Source: Streptomyces cyaneogriseus subsp. noncyanogenus (GTDB taxonomy: Bacteria > Actinomycetota > Actinomycetes > Streptomycetales > Streptomycetaceae). From it: DNA of 64,000 bases. Both the position numbers and the translations under genes were made by a program. A model generated the notes under the pieces. That model saw nothing but the letters and a program-made list of their open reading frames with translations. It had not been told where the DNA came from and ran no database searches. Where the stretch lies: assembly GCF_000931445.1 (NCBI RefSeq), contig NZ_CP010849.1:4526001-4590000 (forward strand), written 5' to 3'. The first letter of the stretch is position 1, and each line of letters begins with the position of its first letter. This document shows positions 1 to 9,250 of this stretch, in pieces.

Positions 1-794
1 TGGGGGAGGCCACCGCCCCGGTCGCCGTGCTCATCACGGCGGTCGTGGACAAGGTGGGCACCTTCGCGATGCTCCGCTTCTGCCTCCAGCTGTTCCCGGA
101 GGCCAGCGCGTGGGCGACACCCGTCGTCCTCGTCCTCGCCCTGATCAGCATCATCTACGGGGCGCTTCTCGCGGTCGGCCAGCGCGACATCAAGCGGCTG
201 GTGGCCTACGCGTCGATCTCGCACTTCGGCTTCATCATCATGGGCATCTTCGCGATGACCAGCCAGGGCCAGTCCGGGGCGACGCTCTACATGGTCAACC
301 ACGGGCTCTCCACCGCCGCGCTGATGCTGGTGGCGGGCTTCCTGATCTCGCGGCGCGGCTCGCGGCTCATCGCCGACTACGGCGGGGTGCAGAAGGTCGC
401 CCCGGTCCTCGCCGGCACGTTCCTGATCGGGGGCCTGGCGACCCTGTCGCTGCCGGGTCTGGCGCCCTTCGTCAGCGAGTTCCTCGTCCTGGTCGGCACG
501 TTCACGCGCTACCCGGTGATCGGCATCATCGCCACCTTCGGCATCGTCCTCGCCGCGCTCTACACCCTCGTCCTGTACCAGCGGACGATGACGGGCCCGG
601 TGAAGCCCGAGGTCGCCACGATGCCCGACCTGCGCGTGCGTGAGCTCGCGGTCGTCGCTCCGCTGGTCGCCCTGCTGCTCTTCCTGGGCGTCTACCCGAA
701 GCCCGTCACGGACATCGTGAACCCGGCGGTCGAGCAGACCATGTCCGACGTACAGAAGAAGGACCCCCAGCCCGAGGTGGAGGCGGCCAAGTGA
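1..794 (+). CDS. nuoM: NADH-quinone oxidoreductase subunit M, C-terminal part (main nuo operon)
   Basis: This is the last 263 residues of an antiporter-like membrane subunit of complex I; the frame is open from base 3 and the gene starts before the window. Visible segments include the VVDKVGTF helix, an AVGQRDIKRLVAYASISH segment carrying the conserved lysine, and about six further hydrophobic helices. The C-terminus is short and charged. Its TGA overlaps the GTG start of nuoN by 4 bp, so the two are translationally coupled at the end of the main nuo operon. NuoM is one of three subunits that pump protons as quinone is reduced. A paralogue (nuoM2) lies at 36.6 kb. Confidence 0.93.
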   Translation, partial: GEATAPVAVLITAVVDKVGTFAMLRFCLQLFPEASAWATPVVLVLALISIIYGALLAVGQRDIKRLVAYASISHFGFIIMGIFAMTSQGQSGATLYMVNHGLSTAALMLVAGFLISRRGSRLIADYGGVQKVAPVLAGTFLIGGLATLSLPGLAPFVSEFLVLVGTFTRYPVIGIIATFGIVLAALYTLVLYQRTMTGPVKPEVATMPDLRVRELAVVAPLVALLLFLGVYPKPVTDIVNPAVEQTMSDVQKKDPQPEVEAAK

Positions 795-2449
795 GCGCAT
801 CAGCCGTCCACAGCCTGTGGACAACGGCGGCAACCGCGGCCGACCCGATCACGAAGATCGACGCGCCGAAGTTCGAGTACGGGCAGATGTCGCCCACCCT
901 GATCGTCGTCGGCGCGGCGATCGTCGGGGTCCTCGTCGAGGCGTTCGTGCCGCGCAGGACCCGCTACCACGCCCAGATGTTCGTCTCCGTCGTCGCGCTC
1001 GCCGCCGCCTTCGCCGCGGTCGTCGCGCTCGCGGCCGACGGATACGGCACGACCAAGGCGCGGATCGCGGCGATGGGCGCGATCGCCGTCGACGGACCCG
1101 CCCTGTTCCTGCAGGGCACCATTCTGCTGGCCGCGCTGGTCGGCCTGTTCACCTTCGCCGAGCGGCGGCTGGACCCCGCGGCGCACGGCAACCGGGTCGA
1201 CTCCTTCGCCGCGCAGGCCGCCTCCGTGCCCGGCAGCGACAGCGAGAAGGCGGCCGTGAGGGCCGGCTTCACCACCACCGAGGTCTTCCCGCTGCTGCTG
1301 TTCGCGGTCGCCGGCATGCTCGTCTTCCCGGCCGCCAACGACCTGCTGACCCTGTTCGTGGCCCTGGAGGTTCTCTCCCTCCCGCTGTACCTGCTGTGCG
1401 CGCTGGCCCGCCGCAAGCGGCTCATGTCGCAGGAAGCCGCGGTCAAGTACTTCCTGCTCGGCGCGTTCGCCTCGGCGTTCACCCTGTTCGGCATCGCCCT
1501 GCTGTACGGCTACGCCGGCTCGATGTCGTACGCGCGGATCGCCCAGGTCGTCGACGGGTCGGCCATCGACATCACTCCCGCGCTCGCCGACACCATGGGC
1601 AACGACGCGCTGCTCCTGGTGGGCGCCGGGCTGCTCGTGATGGGCCTGCTGTTCAAGGTGGGCGCGGTGCCGTTCCACATGTGGACGCCGGACGTGTACC
1701 AGGGCGCGCCGACGCCGGTGACCGGCTTCATGGCGGCGGCGACGAAGGTGGCCGCGTTCGGCGCGCTGCTGCGGATCCTGTACGTCGTCCTGCCCGGCCT
1801 GCGCTGGGACTGGCGGCCGGTGATGTGGGGCGTGGCGATCGTCACCATGCTGGGCGGCGCCATCGTGGCGATCACGCAGACCGACATCAAGCGGCTGCTG
1901 GCGTACTCGTCGATCGCCCACGCGGGCTTCATCCTGGCGGGCGTCATCGCGACCACCCCGGACGGGGTGTCGTCGGTCCTCTTCTACCTCGCGGCGTACT
2001 CGTTCGTGACGATCGGCGCCTTCGCCGTGGTCACGCTGGTGCGGGACGCCGGCGGTGAGGCGACGCACCTGTCGGAGTGGGCCGGGCTGGGCCGCCGGTC
2101 CCCCCTGGTCGCGGCGGTCTTCGCGGTCTTCCTGCTGGCCTTCGCCGGGATTCCGCTGACCTCCGGCTTCACGGGCAAGTTCGCCGTGTTCAAGGCGGCG
2201 GCGGAGGGCGGCGCGGCGCCACTGGTGGTGGTCGGCGTGATCTCCTCGGCGATCGCGGCGTTCTTCTACATCCGCGTGATCGTGCTGATGTTCTTCAGCG
2301 AGCCGAGGCCGGAGGGCCCGACGGTGGCCGTGCCGTCGCCGCTGACGGTGACGGCGATCGGGGTGGGAGTCGCGGTGACGCTGGTGCTGGGCGTGGCGCC
2401 GCAGTACTTCCTGGATCTGGCGGGGCAGGCGGGAGTGTTCGTGCGCTGA
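791..2449 (+). CDS. nuoN: NADH-quinone oxidoreductase subunit N (main nuo operon)
   Basis: A 552-residue polytopic membrane protein, the third antiporter-like pump subunit of complex I and normally the last gene of the nuo operon. The start is GTG inside the nuoM stop (GTGA overlap). The core has KVGAVPFHMWTPDVYQGAPT, typical of NuoN, and a second conserved helix with TQTDIKRLLAYSSIAHAG. There are about 14 hydrophobic segments. A long loop around residues 115-155 is richer in charged residues. A strong hairpin follows the stop, consistent with the operon ending here. The paralogue nuoN2 is at 38.2 kb. Confidence 0.95.
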   Translation: MSASAVHSLWTTAATAADPITKIDAPKFEYGQMSPTLIVVGAAIVGVLVEAFVPRRTRYHAQMFVSVVALAAAFAAVVALAADGYGTTKARIAAMGAIAVDGPALFLQGTILLAALVGLFTFAERRLDPAAHGNRVDSFAAQAASVPGSDSEKAAVRAGFTTTEVFPLLLFAVAGMLVFPAANDLLTLFVALEVLSLPLYLLCALARRKRLMSQEAAVKYFLLGAFASAFTLFGIALLYGYAGSMSYARIAQVVDGSAIDITPALADTMGNDALLLVGAGLLVMGLLFKVGAVPFHMWTPDVYQGAPTPVTGFMAAATKVAAFGALLRILYVVLPGLRWDWRPVMWGVAIVTMLGGAIVAITQTDIKRLLAYSSIAHAGFILAGVIATTPDGVSSVLFYLAAYSFVTIGAFAVVTLVRDAGGEATHLSEWAGLGRRSPLVAAVFAVFLLAFAGIPLTSGFTGKFAVFKAAAEGGAAPLVVVGVISSAIAAFFYIRVIVLMFFSEPRPEGPTVAVPSPLTVTAIGVGVAVTLVLGVAPQYFLDLAGQAGVFVR

Positions 2450-2477
2450 CACGGCCTTCGCGGCGCCCGCCCGCCAC

Positions 2478-2521
2478 GGGAGCGGCCCGGACACCCTTCG
2501 GGGGGTGCCCGGGCCGCTCCC
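2478..2521. terminator. Bidirectional hairpin terminator between nuoN and the Uma2 gene
   Basis: A 19-bp inverted repeat with one mismatch (2478-2496 against 2503-2521) and a 6-base loop lies between two convergent genes. There is no T-run, which is common for Streptomyces terminators. It can serve both nuoN and the reverse-strand gene. Confidence 0.75.
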
Positions 2522-2536
2522 TGTGCCGGGGCCGGG

Positions 2537-3139
2537 TTACCGGTCGCCGCTCCGGCGCGGCTTGATCCCGGTGAGGTCCAGGTCCACCGGGAAGGGAGCG
2601 CTCACCTTCATCCGCTCGCGGAAGATGCCCACACTGGCGTACGCGCCGGTGGTGGGCTCCAGCTCGAAGGCGTGGACCGCGGCGATCCCCTTCTCGTGCT
2701 CCACGCGCCAGTAGTGGGGGATGCCTGCCCGGGCGTACTTCAGGGGCTTGGTCTCGCGGTCGCGCGAGACGGAGTCGGCGGAGACGACCTCGATGGCGAG
2801 GAGGACCGCCTCGGCCGGGTAGCGGGTCTGCTCGGGGTCCTCCACGACGTCCCCGCGTACGACGATGACATCGGGCTCCGGCCGGTTCTGGCGGTCGATG
2901 TCGATCGTGAACTCGCGGACGACCTCGTAGTCCGCCGGGGCCAGGGACTGGAGCTGCCATTCGAAGAAGCTCACAGCGCGTGAATGGAAAAGAGTCTGAG
3001 GACTCTCGAAGACCAGGCTCCCGTCGATCAGTTCCGTGTGCGGAGGCAGATTCGGGAGGCGGTCCAGGTCGTCGGCGGTCCAGCCGCCTTCCGGCGGGAT
3101 CGGCCAGGTGGGCGTGGACGCCTTCGGCGCGACGCTCAT
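2537..3139 (-). CDS. Uma2 family (DUF820) PD-(D/E)XK endonuclease-like protein
   Basis: A 200-residue protein of the Uma2 family, which is greatly expanded in Streptomyces and cyanobacteria. The core has RPEPDVIVVRGD, then LAIEVVSADSVSRDRETKP and KYARAGIPHYWRVE, matching the D...ExV...K pattern of the restriction-endonuclease-like fold. The start MSVAPKAS is chosen because GGGAG sits about 10 bases before it; an in-frame ATG 12 bases upstream (3149-3151) has no ribosome binding site. The biological role of the family is unknown. It is convergent with nuoN and divergent from recQ. Confidence 0.8.
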   Translation of the reverse strand: MSVAPKASTPTWPIPPEGGWTADDLDRLPNLPPHTELIDGSLVFESPQTLFHSRAVSFFEWQLQSLAPADYEVVREFTIDIDRQNRPEPDVIVVRGDVVEDPEQTRYPAEAVLLAIEVVSADSVSRDRETKPLKYARAGIPHYWRVEHEKGIAAVHAFELEPTTGAYASVGIFRERMKVSAPFPVDLDLTGIKPRRSGDR

Positions 3140-3333
3140 CAGTGCTCCCATGGGACGGAGTCTCGCCGGTGCCTCCAGGCTATCCGGGGGGAACGAGCAG
3201 GTCTCCTACGTACGTGTGAACGAGGGCGTGTCCTTGACCGGACCTGTGGATAACTCGGGCGCTGTCGGCGCCGCCGCCTATCGTGGACGCGGTGGACGCA
3301 GTGGACGAGGCAGGACATACGGGGGACGGGACG

Positions 3334-5352
3334 ATGAGCGGGACGGGCGTGATCGGCGAGATGACAGGGACGACGGCGAGCGAGGCACTGGCCACGCTGC
3401 ACCGGGTCTTCGGGTACGAGTCCTTCCGCGGCGAGCAGGAAGCCGTCGTGGAGCATGTGATCGCGGGCGGCGACGCCGTCGTGCTCATGCCCACGGGCGC
3501 CGGCAAGTCGCTGTGCTATCAGGTCCCGGCCCTGGTCAGGCCGGGGACGGGCGTGGTGGTGTCCCCGCTCATCGCGCTGATGCAGGACCAGGTGGACGCG
3601 CTGCGGGCGCTCGGGGTGAACGCCGGGTTCATGAACTCCACGCAGGACTTCGACGAGCGGCGGGTGGTCGAGGCCGAGTTCCTCGCCGGTGAGCTGGACC
3701 TGCTGTACCTGGCCCCGGAGCGGCTGCGCCTGGACAGCACCCTCGACCTGCTCTCGCGCGGCAAGATCTCGGTCTTCGCGATCGACGAGGCGCACTGCGT
3801 GTCCCAGTGGGGCCACGACTTCCGGCCCGACTACCTGGCCCTGTCGCTGCTGGGCGAGCGCTGGCCGGACGTCCCCCGCATCGCCCTCACGGCGACCGCC
3901 ACGCGCGCCACGCACCAGGAGATCACCGAGCGGCTGAACATGCCGGCGGCGCGGCACTTCGTCGCCAGCTTCGACCGGCCCAACATCCAGTACCGCATCG
4001 TGCCCAAGACGGACCCGAAGAAGCAGTTGCTGAGCTTCCTGCGGGAGGAGCACCCCGGCGACGCGGGCATCGTGTACTGCCTGTCACGGAACTCGGTCGA
4101 GAAGACCGCCGAATTCCTGACCCGCAACGGCATCGAGGCGGTGCCGTACCACGCGGGTCTGGACGCGGGCACCCGCGCGGCCCACCAGTCCCGCTTCCTG
4201 CGGGAGGACGGCCTGGTGGTCGTGGCGACGATCGCCTTCGGCATGGGCATCGACAAGCCGGACGTGCGCTTCGTGGCCCACCTCGACCTGCCCAAGTCGG
4301 TCGAGGGCTACTACCAGGAGACGGGCCGTGCCGGACGCGACGGGCTGCCGTCGACGGCCTGGATGGCGTACGGGCTCAACGACGTCATACAGCAGCGCAA
4401 GCTGATCCAGTCCGGCGAGGGCGACGAGGCGTTCCGCCGTCGGGCCGCCCAGCATCTGGACGCCATGCTCGCGCTGTGCGAGACGGTCCGGTGCCGCCGC
4501 GGCCAGTTGCTGGCCTACTTCGGGCAGGAGGCCGACGCGGCGGCCTGCGGCAACTGCGACACCTGCCTCGCCCCGCCGGAGACCTGGGACGGCACCGTCC
4601 CGGCGCAGAAGCTGCTGTCGACGGTGGTGCGGCTCAAGCGGGAGCGCGGGCAGAAGTTCGGCGCGGGGCAGATCATCGACATCCTGCTGGGCAAGCGGAC
4701 CGGCAAGGTGATCCAGTTCGACCACGACCAGCTGTCCGTCTTCGGTATCGGCACGGAGCTGACCGAGGGGGAGTGGCGCGGCGTGGTCCGGCAGTTGCTG
4801 GCGCAGGGGCTGCTCGCGGTCGAGGGGGAGTACGGCACGCTGGTGCTGACCGAGGCCAGCGGGGCGGTGCTGCGGCGGGAGCGGGAGGTGCCGCTGCGCA
4901 AGGAGCCGAAGCAGCCGGCGGCCTCCCGGACGGCCGGCTCCGGTTCCGGGCGCGGCGAGCGCAAGCCGCGCGCGGCGGCGGCCGAGCTGCCGGAGACGCT
5001 GCTGCCCGCGTTCGAGGCCCTGCGGGCCTGGCGTGCCGAGCAGGCGCGCGAACAGGGCGTCCCGGCCTACGTCATCTTCCACGACGCCACCCTCCGGGAG
5101 ATCGTCACGGCCTGGCCCACCTCGGTGGCGGAGCTCGGGAGCATCAACGGGGTGGGGGAGAAGAAGCTGGTGACGTACGGGGAAGGGGTGCTGGGGGTGC
5201 TGGCCTCGGCCGGCGGACCGGGCACCGGACCGGCCGACGGTTCCGGCGGACCGGCCGGCGGGCCGGGCGCGGCGCAGCCGGAGGCGGCGGAGGACGACGA
5301 TCCGGAGCGGGACGCCTGGCCCGAGCCGGATGAGGAGCCGGTGGACTGGTGA
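3334..5352 (+). CDS. recQ: ATP-dependent DNA helicase RecQ
   Basis: A superfamily 2 3'-5' DNA helicase for recombination and repair. Visible parts in order are the Walker A PTGAGKS near residue 58, the DEAHC box, the SAT-like TATAT motif, helicase motif VI ETGRAGRDG, a zinc-binding RecQ-C-terminal region ending in CGNCDTC, a winged helix (SVFGIGTELTEGEW), a basic low-complexity linker, and a C-terminal HRDC domain (LLPAFEALRAWR to GEKKLVTYGEGVL). An acidic tail follows. The ATG at 3334 is preferred because GGGGGACGGG precedes it. An in-frame GTG at 3283 would add 17 residues. The length of 672 residues is normal for the family. Confidence 0.93.
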   Translation: MSGTGVIGEMTGTTASEALATLHRVFGYESFRGEQEAVVEHVIAGGDAVVLMPTGAGKSLCYQVPALVRPGTGVVVSPLIALMQDQVDALRALGVNAGFMNSTQDFDERRVVEAEFLAGELDLLYLAPERLRLDSTLDLLSRGKISVFAIDEAHCVSQWGHDFRPDYLALSLLGERWPDVPRIALTATATRATHQEITERLNMPAARHFVASFDRPNIQYRIVPKTDPKKQLLSFLREEHPGDAGIVYCLSRNSVEKTAEFLTRNGIEAVPYHAGLDAGTRAAHQSRFLREDGLVVVATIAFGMGIDKPDVRFVAHLDLPKSVEGYYQETGRAGRDGLPSTAWMAYGLNDVIQQRKLIQSGEGDEAFRRRAAQHLDAMLALCETVRCRRGQLLAYFGQEADAAACGNCDTCLAPPETWDGTVPAQKLLSTVVRLKRERGQKFGAGQIIDILLGKRTGKVIQFDHDQLSVFGIGTELTEGEWRGVVRQLLAQGLLAVEGEYGTLVLTEASGAVLRREREVPLRKEPKQPAASRTAGSGSGRGERKPRAAAAELPETLLPAFEALRAWRAEQAREQGVPAYVIFHDATLREIVTAWPTSVAELGSINGVGEKKLVTYGEGVLGVLASAGGPGTGPADGSGGPAGGPGAAQPEAAEDDDPERDAWPEPDEEPVDW

Positions 5353-5467
5353 CGCGGGCCGGGTCGGGCCGGGTGGGGGCGCCGCGACCCGGGTGAGGGC
5401 GGGCCGAACGCATCAGGCCGGGGCGCCGCCCTGCGGGGCCCGGGGCCGGAGCCCGGCCGCCGTCACG

Positions 5468-6406
5468 TCACGCCAGTGCCGTCAGCCCCGGCGCGAAGGT
5501 GATCAGTACGGGGAGCAGGGGGACCAGCGCGGCCACCGCCGTCGTCAAGGCCCGGTGGCGGCGGCCGAGCCGGGGCGGGGGCTCCAGGAGGCGGTCCACC
5601 CGCTCGCCGAGGAGGCGGTGGCTGGAGGCGCAGGACAGGACGCCCCGGTGCTGGTTCAGCTCGATCAGGGCCAGGGCGGTGGTCAGGTGGCCGCAGCGCC
5701 GGGAGGCGGTGTCGTCGGCGGCGAGTTCGACCAGGCGGTGCGTCTGGTCGCAGAAGTGGGCGAAGAGCGGGATGCGGGGGAATCCGGTGGCCAGCGCGGT
5801 GGACAGATGCAGCAGCCAGTCGTGGCGGGCGCGGGCGTGGCCGCGCTCGTGGGTGAGGACGGCGTCGAGCTGGTGGTCGGTGAGGCGGTGCAGGGCGCCG
5901 GTGGTCACGATGAGCTGGGGAGGGCTGCCGGGCATCCACCAGGCGTCCGGGTACTCGTCCTCCAGCACCAGCAGAGGGCCGCGCGCGCCGGGGAGCCCGG
6001 CGGGCAGATCGGGGGCGCGTTCGCGCAGGTGGGCGCGGGCCTGGGTGTGGCGGCGGCGGGCCTCGACGAGCTGGCGGGCCAGCATCGCGGTCGTCCAGGC
6101 CGCGCCGCAGGCCAGCAGCACCGTGAGGGCGGCGGCCCAGGGGGAGCCCGAGGAGAGGTCGTACGCCGCGGTCACCGCGGGCGGCGCCGGGGCGAACAAC
6201 TGGGCGCGGACGGTGCCGAAGACGGCCGCGGCGGCCAGTGCCAGCGCGGTCAGGCAGCACAGCAGGACGGTCGCGACCAGGCACTGCCACACCCACAGCG
6301 CGACCACGGGTTCCCGCTCGGGCCACGTGGCCCGGGTCAGCGCACGCGGGACCGGTACGGCGGCGGTCAGGGCGACGGCGCTCAGCAGGAGCAGGCAGAC
6401 GGTCAT
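5468..6406 (-). CDS. M56 family membrane metallopeptidase (BlaR1-like)
   Basis: A 312-residue membrane peptidase. There are hydrophobic segments at the N-terminus (MTVCLLLLSAVAL), around residues 35-70 and 95-120, and at the C-terminus. The cytoplasmic catalytic loop carries the zinc motif HERGH within LDAVLTHERGHARARHDW, and a downstream ELAADDTAS segment supplies the further ligand region. M56 peptidases such as BlaR1 usually cleave a BlaI-type repressor encoded next door. No BlaI-like gene is seen on either side here, so the substrate is unknown. The start at 6406 is chosen for GGAG about 10 bases upstream; a longer frame upstream is low-complexity. Confidence 0.85.
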   Translation of the reverse strand: MTVCLLLLSAVALTAAVPVPRALTRATWPEREPVVALWVWQCLVATVLLCCLTALALAAAAVFGTVRAQLFAPAPPAVTAAYDLSSGSPWAAALTVLLACGAAWTTAMLARQLVEARRRHTQARAHLRERAPDLPAGLPGARGPLLVLEDEYPDAWWMPGSPPQLIVTTGALHRLTDHQLDAVLTHERGHARARHDWLLHLSTALATGFPRIPLFAHFCDQTHRLVELAADDTASRRCGHLTTALALIELNQHRGVLSCASSHRLLGERVDRLLEPPPRLGRRHRALTTAVAALVPLLPVLITFAPGLTALA

Positions 6407-6612
6407 GCCACAGGCTCCGGATCCTCGAAAGGGGCGGCTTCGGCTCTGGGACGTGCTCGGCGGGCGGACGGTCGCGGCGGGAACCACGACCGCGACGACC
6501 GCGACCGGCGTGCCGCCGCGCACACCGCCCGCCGTCAGTATGACGGGGGCGGGCGGCGGGAGTCAGGCGTCGGAGGCCACCAATCCGGGAGAGCGCCCGG
6601 ACGCGTCCGGTC

Positions 6613-7824
6613 TCACCCGGCGACGATGCGTCCGGTCACCTCGCCGAGGCCCACCCGGGTCCCGTCCGGACCGGGCGCCCACGCCGACAGGGTCACCACG
6701 TCACCATCTTCCAGGAACGTGCGCTTGCCGTCGGGGAGTTCCAGCGGGTCACGGCCGTTCCAGGTCAGTTCCAGCAGGGAGCCGCGCTCCCGCTCGGCGG
6801 GGCCGCTGACGGTCCCGGAGCCGTAGAGGTCGCCGGTGCGCAGGCGGGCGCCGTTGACGGTCATGTGGGCCAGTTGCTGGGCGGCCGTCCAGTACATGGT
6901 GGAGAAGGGCGGCTCGGAGACGACGTGGCCGTTGACGGCGACGGAGATGCGCAGGTCGTAGCCGCCGGGTTCCTCGCCGGTGTCGTCGAGGTAGGGCAGC
7001 AGCGCGTGCGTCCGCTCCGGCGGTGCCACCCGCGCCTCCTCCAGGGCGTCCAGCGGTGTGATCCAGGCCGACACCGAGGTGGCGAAGGACTTGCCGAGGA
7101 AGGGGCCCAGGGGCACGTACTCCCAGGCCTGGATGTCGCGCGCGGACCAGTCGTTCAGCAGGCACAGGCCGAAGACGTGCTCGCGGAAGCCGCCGAGCGG
7201 GACCGGGCGGCCCGGCTCGGAGGGGACACCGACCACGAAGCCGACCTCCGCCTCGATGTCCAGACGCACGGACGGCCCGAAGACGGGAGCGGGGTCGGTG
7301 GGCGCCTTGCGCTGGCCCGACGGCCGTACGACGTCGGTGCCCGAGACGACGACCGTGCCGGAGCGGCCGTGGTAACCGATCGGCAGATGCTTCCAGTTGG
7401 GGGTGAGGGAGTCCTCGGCGTCCGGGCGGAAGATCCGGCCGACGTTACGGGCGTGGTTCTCGGAGGCGTAGAAGTCGACGTAGTCCGCGACCTCGAACGG
7501 CAGGTGCAAGGTCACCGAGGACAGCGGGTGGAACAGCGGCTCGACGACCTCGCGGTGGGAGGGCACCGTCACCCACGCCGTCAGCGCGCGCCGGACGTCC
7601 GACCACGCGGTGCGGCCCGCGGCCAGCAGCGGGTTGAGGGTCGGCCGGGCCAGCAGGGAGGCGTACGGCGAGCCGAGCGCCCGCGCCGCCGCACCGGCGT
7701 CCAGGACGTGGTCGCCGAGGCGGACGCCGACCGTCCGCTCCTGGGAGCCGGGCAGGGAGAACACGCCGTACGGAAGGTTGTGCGGACCGAAGGGGTCGCC
7801 CTCGGGGACATCGAAGGGGGGCAT
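6613..7824 (-). CDS. fahA: Fumarylacetoacetase
   Basis: A 404-residue enzyme that splits 4-fumarylacetoacetate into fumarate and acetoacetate, the last step of tyrosine degradation by the homogentisate route. It has the N-terminal FAA domain followed by the hydrolase fold. Motifs seen are YVDFYASENHARNVG (catalytic Asp/His area), HLPIGYHGRSG, the metal-binding EAEVGFVVG, LLNDWSARDIQAWEY and PLGPFLGKSFATSVS. The start MPPFDVPEG fits the family; an upstream in-frame extension is unlike it. No other homogentisate-pathway gene is adjacent. Confidence 0.93.
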   Translation of the reverse strand: MPPFDVPEGDPFGPHNLPYGVFSLPGSQERTVGVRLGDHVLDAGAAARALGSPYASLLARPTLNPLLAAGRTAWSDVRRALTAWVTVPSHREVVEPLFHPLSSVTLHLPFEVADYVDFYASENHARNVGRIFRPDAEDSLTPNWKHLPIGYHGRSGTVVVSGTDVVRPSGQRKAPTDPAPVFGPSVRLDIEAEVGFVVGVPSEPGRPVPLGGFREHVFGLCLLNDWSARDIQAWEYVPLGPFLGKSFATSVSAWITPLDALEEARVAPPERTHALLPYLDDTGEEPGGYDLRISVAVNGHVVSEPPFSTMYWTAAQQLAHMTVNGARLRTGDLYGSGTVSGPAERERGSLLELTWNGRDPLELPDGKRTFLEDGDVVTLSAWAPGPDGTRVGLGEVTGRIVAG

Positions 7825-8314
7825 CGGGTGCTGCCTCGCTTTCGTGCTCGCCGTGTGCGCGGGTGCGCGGTGCGCCGTACACCACGTGATCCGTGGCCGG
7901 GCCACACGTTACGTGCGCCACCCCGCTCTTGGGCAGAGCACGGCGACCGCGGCGGGGCGTGGCGTCCAGTGACCTCAGCACACGCACGTCGTCCGCTGCT
8001 CAACCTGACCCCTGATCAAGTCCCCCCTGGACATCGGACGGTGCCGTCGAGCCCGCGCGGACGGTAGGTAGCGGAAGATGTTGGTGCGAACCGGTGCAGA
8101 GGCCCCCAACGGCGCGCAGCCGGTGATGCGTCAGCTTTCGGACATCCGGTTCCCTCTCACCGGGGCTCCGGAGCGTGTTTCGATTGACGGCGGACACGGC
8201 CCGTCCGATGGCCGTACGGCCCCCTGTCAGCCGCCCGCGGGCGCGTCTGGGGGAGGCGCGGATCGGCCGGTTCGACGGTGAAGCCCCGGGGCGTGTGGTC
8301 CGTATTCTCTGATC
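7825..8314. other. 490-bp intergenic region between divergent genes, no supported gene
   Basis: This separates fahA (reverse) from the HAD phosphatase (forward) and must hold both promoters. A 67-codon forward frame at 8078-8281 has no usable ribosome binding site and no recognisable domain. A TATTCT sequence lies just before the HAD start codon and could be a -10 element. Nothing else is recognised. Confidence 0.5.
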
Positions 8315-9133
8315 ATGGACCGCTCTGCATATGCACTCATCGCCACTGACCTGGACGGAACGCTGTTGCGCGGCGACGACACCGTCTCCGACCGGTCGCG
8401 CGCGGCCCTCGCGCGGGTGGCCGAGGCCGGGGCCCGGCATCTGGTGGTCACGGGCCGCCCGGCGCCGAGGGTGCGGTCGCTGCTCGAGGACCTCGGCTGC
8501 ACCGGGCTGGCGGTGTGCGGGCAGGGCGCGCAGCTCTACGACGCCGGTGCCGACCGCCTGCTGTGGTCGGTCACGCTGGACCGGGAGCTGGCCGAGATCG
8601 CGCTCGGCAAGATCGAGGCGGAGGTGGGGCAGGTCTACGCCGCCGTCGACCAGGACGGCGTCGACGGGCTCACCCTCATCGAACCCGGGTATCTGATGCC
8701 GCATCCGACCCTGCCCGCGGTACGGATCGACCGGCGCGACGACCTGTGGTGCGCGCCCATCAGCAAGGTGCTGCTGCGCCATGCCGAGCTGTCCGACGAC
8801 GAGTTGGCGGCGACCGCCCGCGCGGTGGTCGGCTCGCTGGCGACGGTCACCATGTCGGGGCCCGGCACCGTGGAGCTCCAGCCGTGCGGCGTCACCAAGG
8901 CGACCGGGCTCGCGCTGGCCGCCGCGCGCCTGGGCCTGAGCCCGTGGCAGACCATCGCCTTCGGGGACATGCCCAACGACATCCCGATGTTCGACTGGGC
9001 GGGGCGCGGTGTCGCGATGGCCAATGCCCATCCCGACCTCAAGGCGGTCGCGGACGAGGTCACGACGTCGAACGAGGACGACGGCATCGCCGTCGTCCTC
9101 GAACGACTGTTTTCCGCCAGCGCGGTTCGGTAG
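8315..9133 (+). CDS. HAD superfamily (Cof/IIB type) phosphatase
   Basis: A 272-residue cytoplasmic sugar-phosphate or nucleotide phosphatase of the haloacid dehalogenase superfamily. The nucleophile motif is TDLDGTLL at residues 9-16, motif II is VVTGRPAPR, a central type IIB cap domain covers about residues 85-190, the lysine motif follows, and the acidic motif is GDMPNDIPM, then VAMANAHPDLKAVADEVT. The length and motif order match Cof-type proteins. The substrate cannot be told from sequence. Confidence 0.9.
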   Translation: MDRSAYALIATDLDGTLLRGDDTVSDRSRAALARVAEAGARHLVVTGRPAPRVRSLLEDLGCTGLAVCGQGAQLYDAGADRLLWSVTLDRELAEIALGKIEAEVGQVYAAVDQDGVDGLTLIEPGYLMPHPTLPAVRIDRRDDLWCAPISKVLLRHAELSDDELAATARAVVGSLATVTMSGPGTVELQPCGVTKATGLALAAARLGLSPWQTIAFGDMPNDIPMFDWAGRGVAMANAHPDLKAVADEVTTSNEDDGIAVVLERLFSASAVR

Positions 9134-9250
9134 CGCGGTTCGGCGGGGCCGTCAGTGGCCCGGTCCGGCCGGCGCCCCGGTCACCCGGTGCGGGGCGGCC
9201 CCGGAGGCGCCAACCGGGAGCGCGGCTCCGTGGACCGCCGCGCCGGTGGG

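Noticed and set aside
8078..8281. 67-codon forward frame before the HAD phosphatase
   Set aside because: The purine run abuts the ATG with no spacing, no domain is recognised, and the region must hold promoters.
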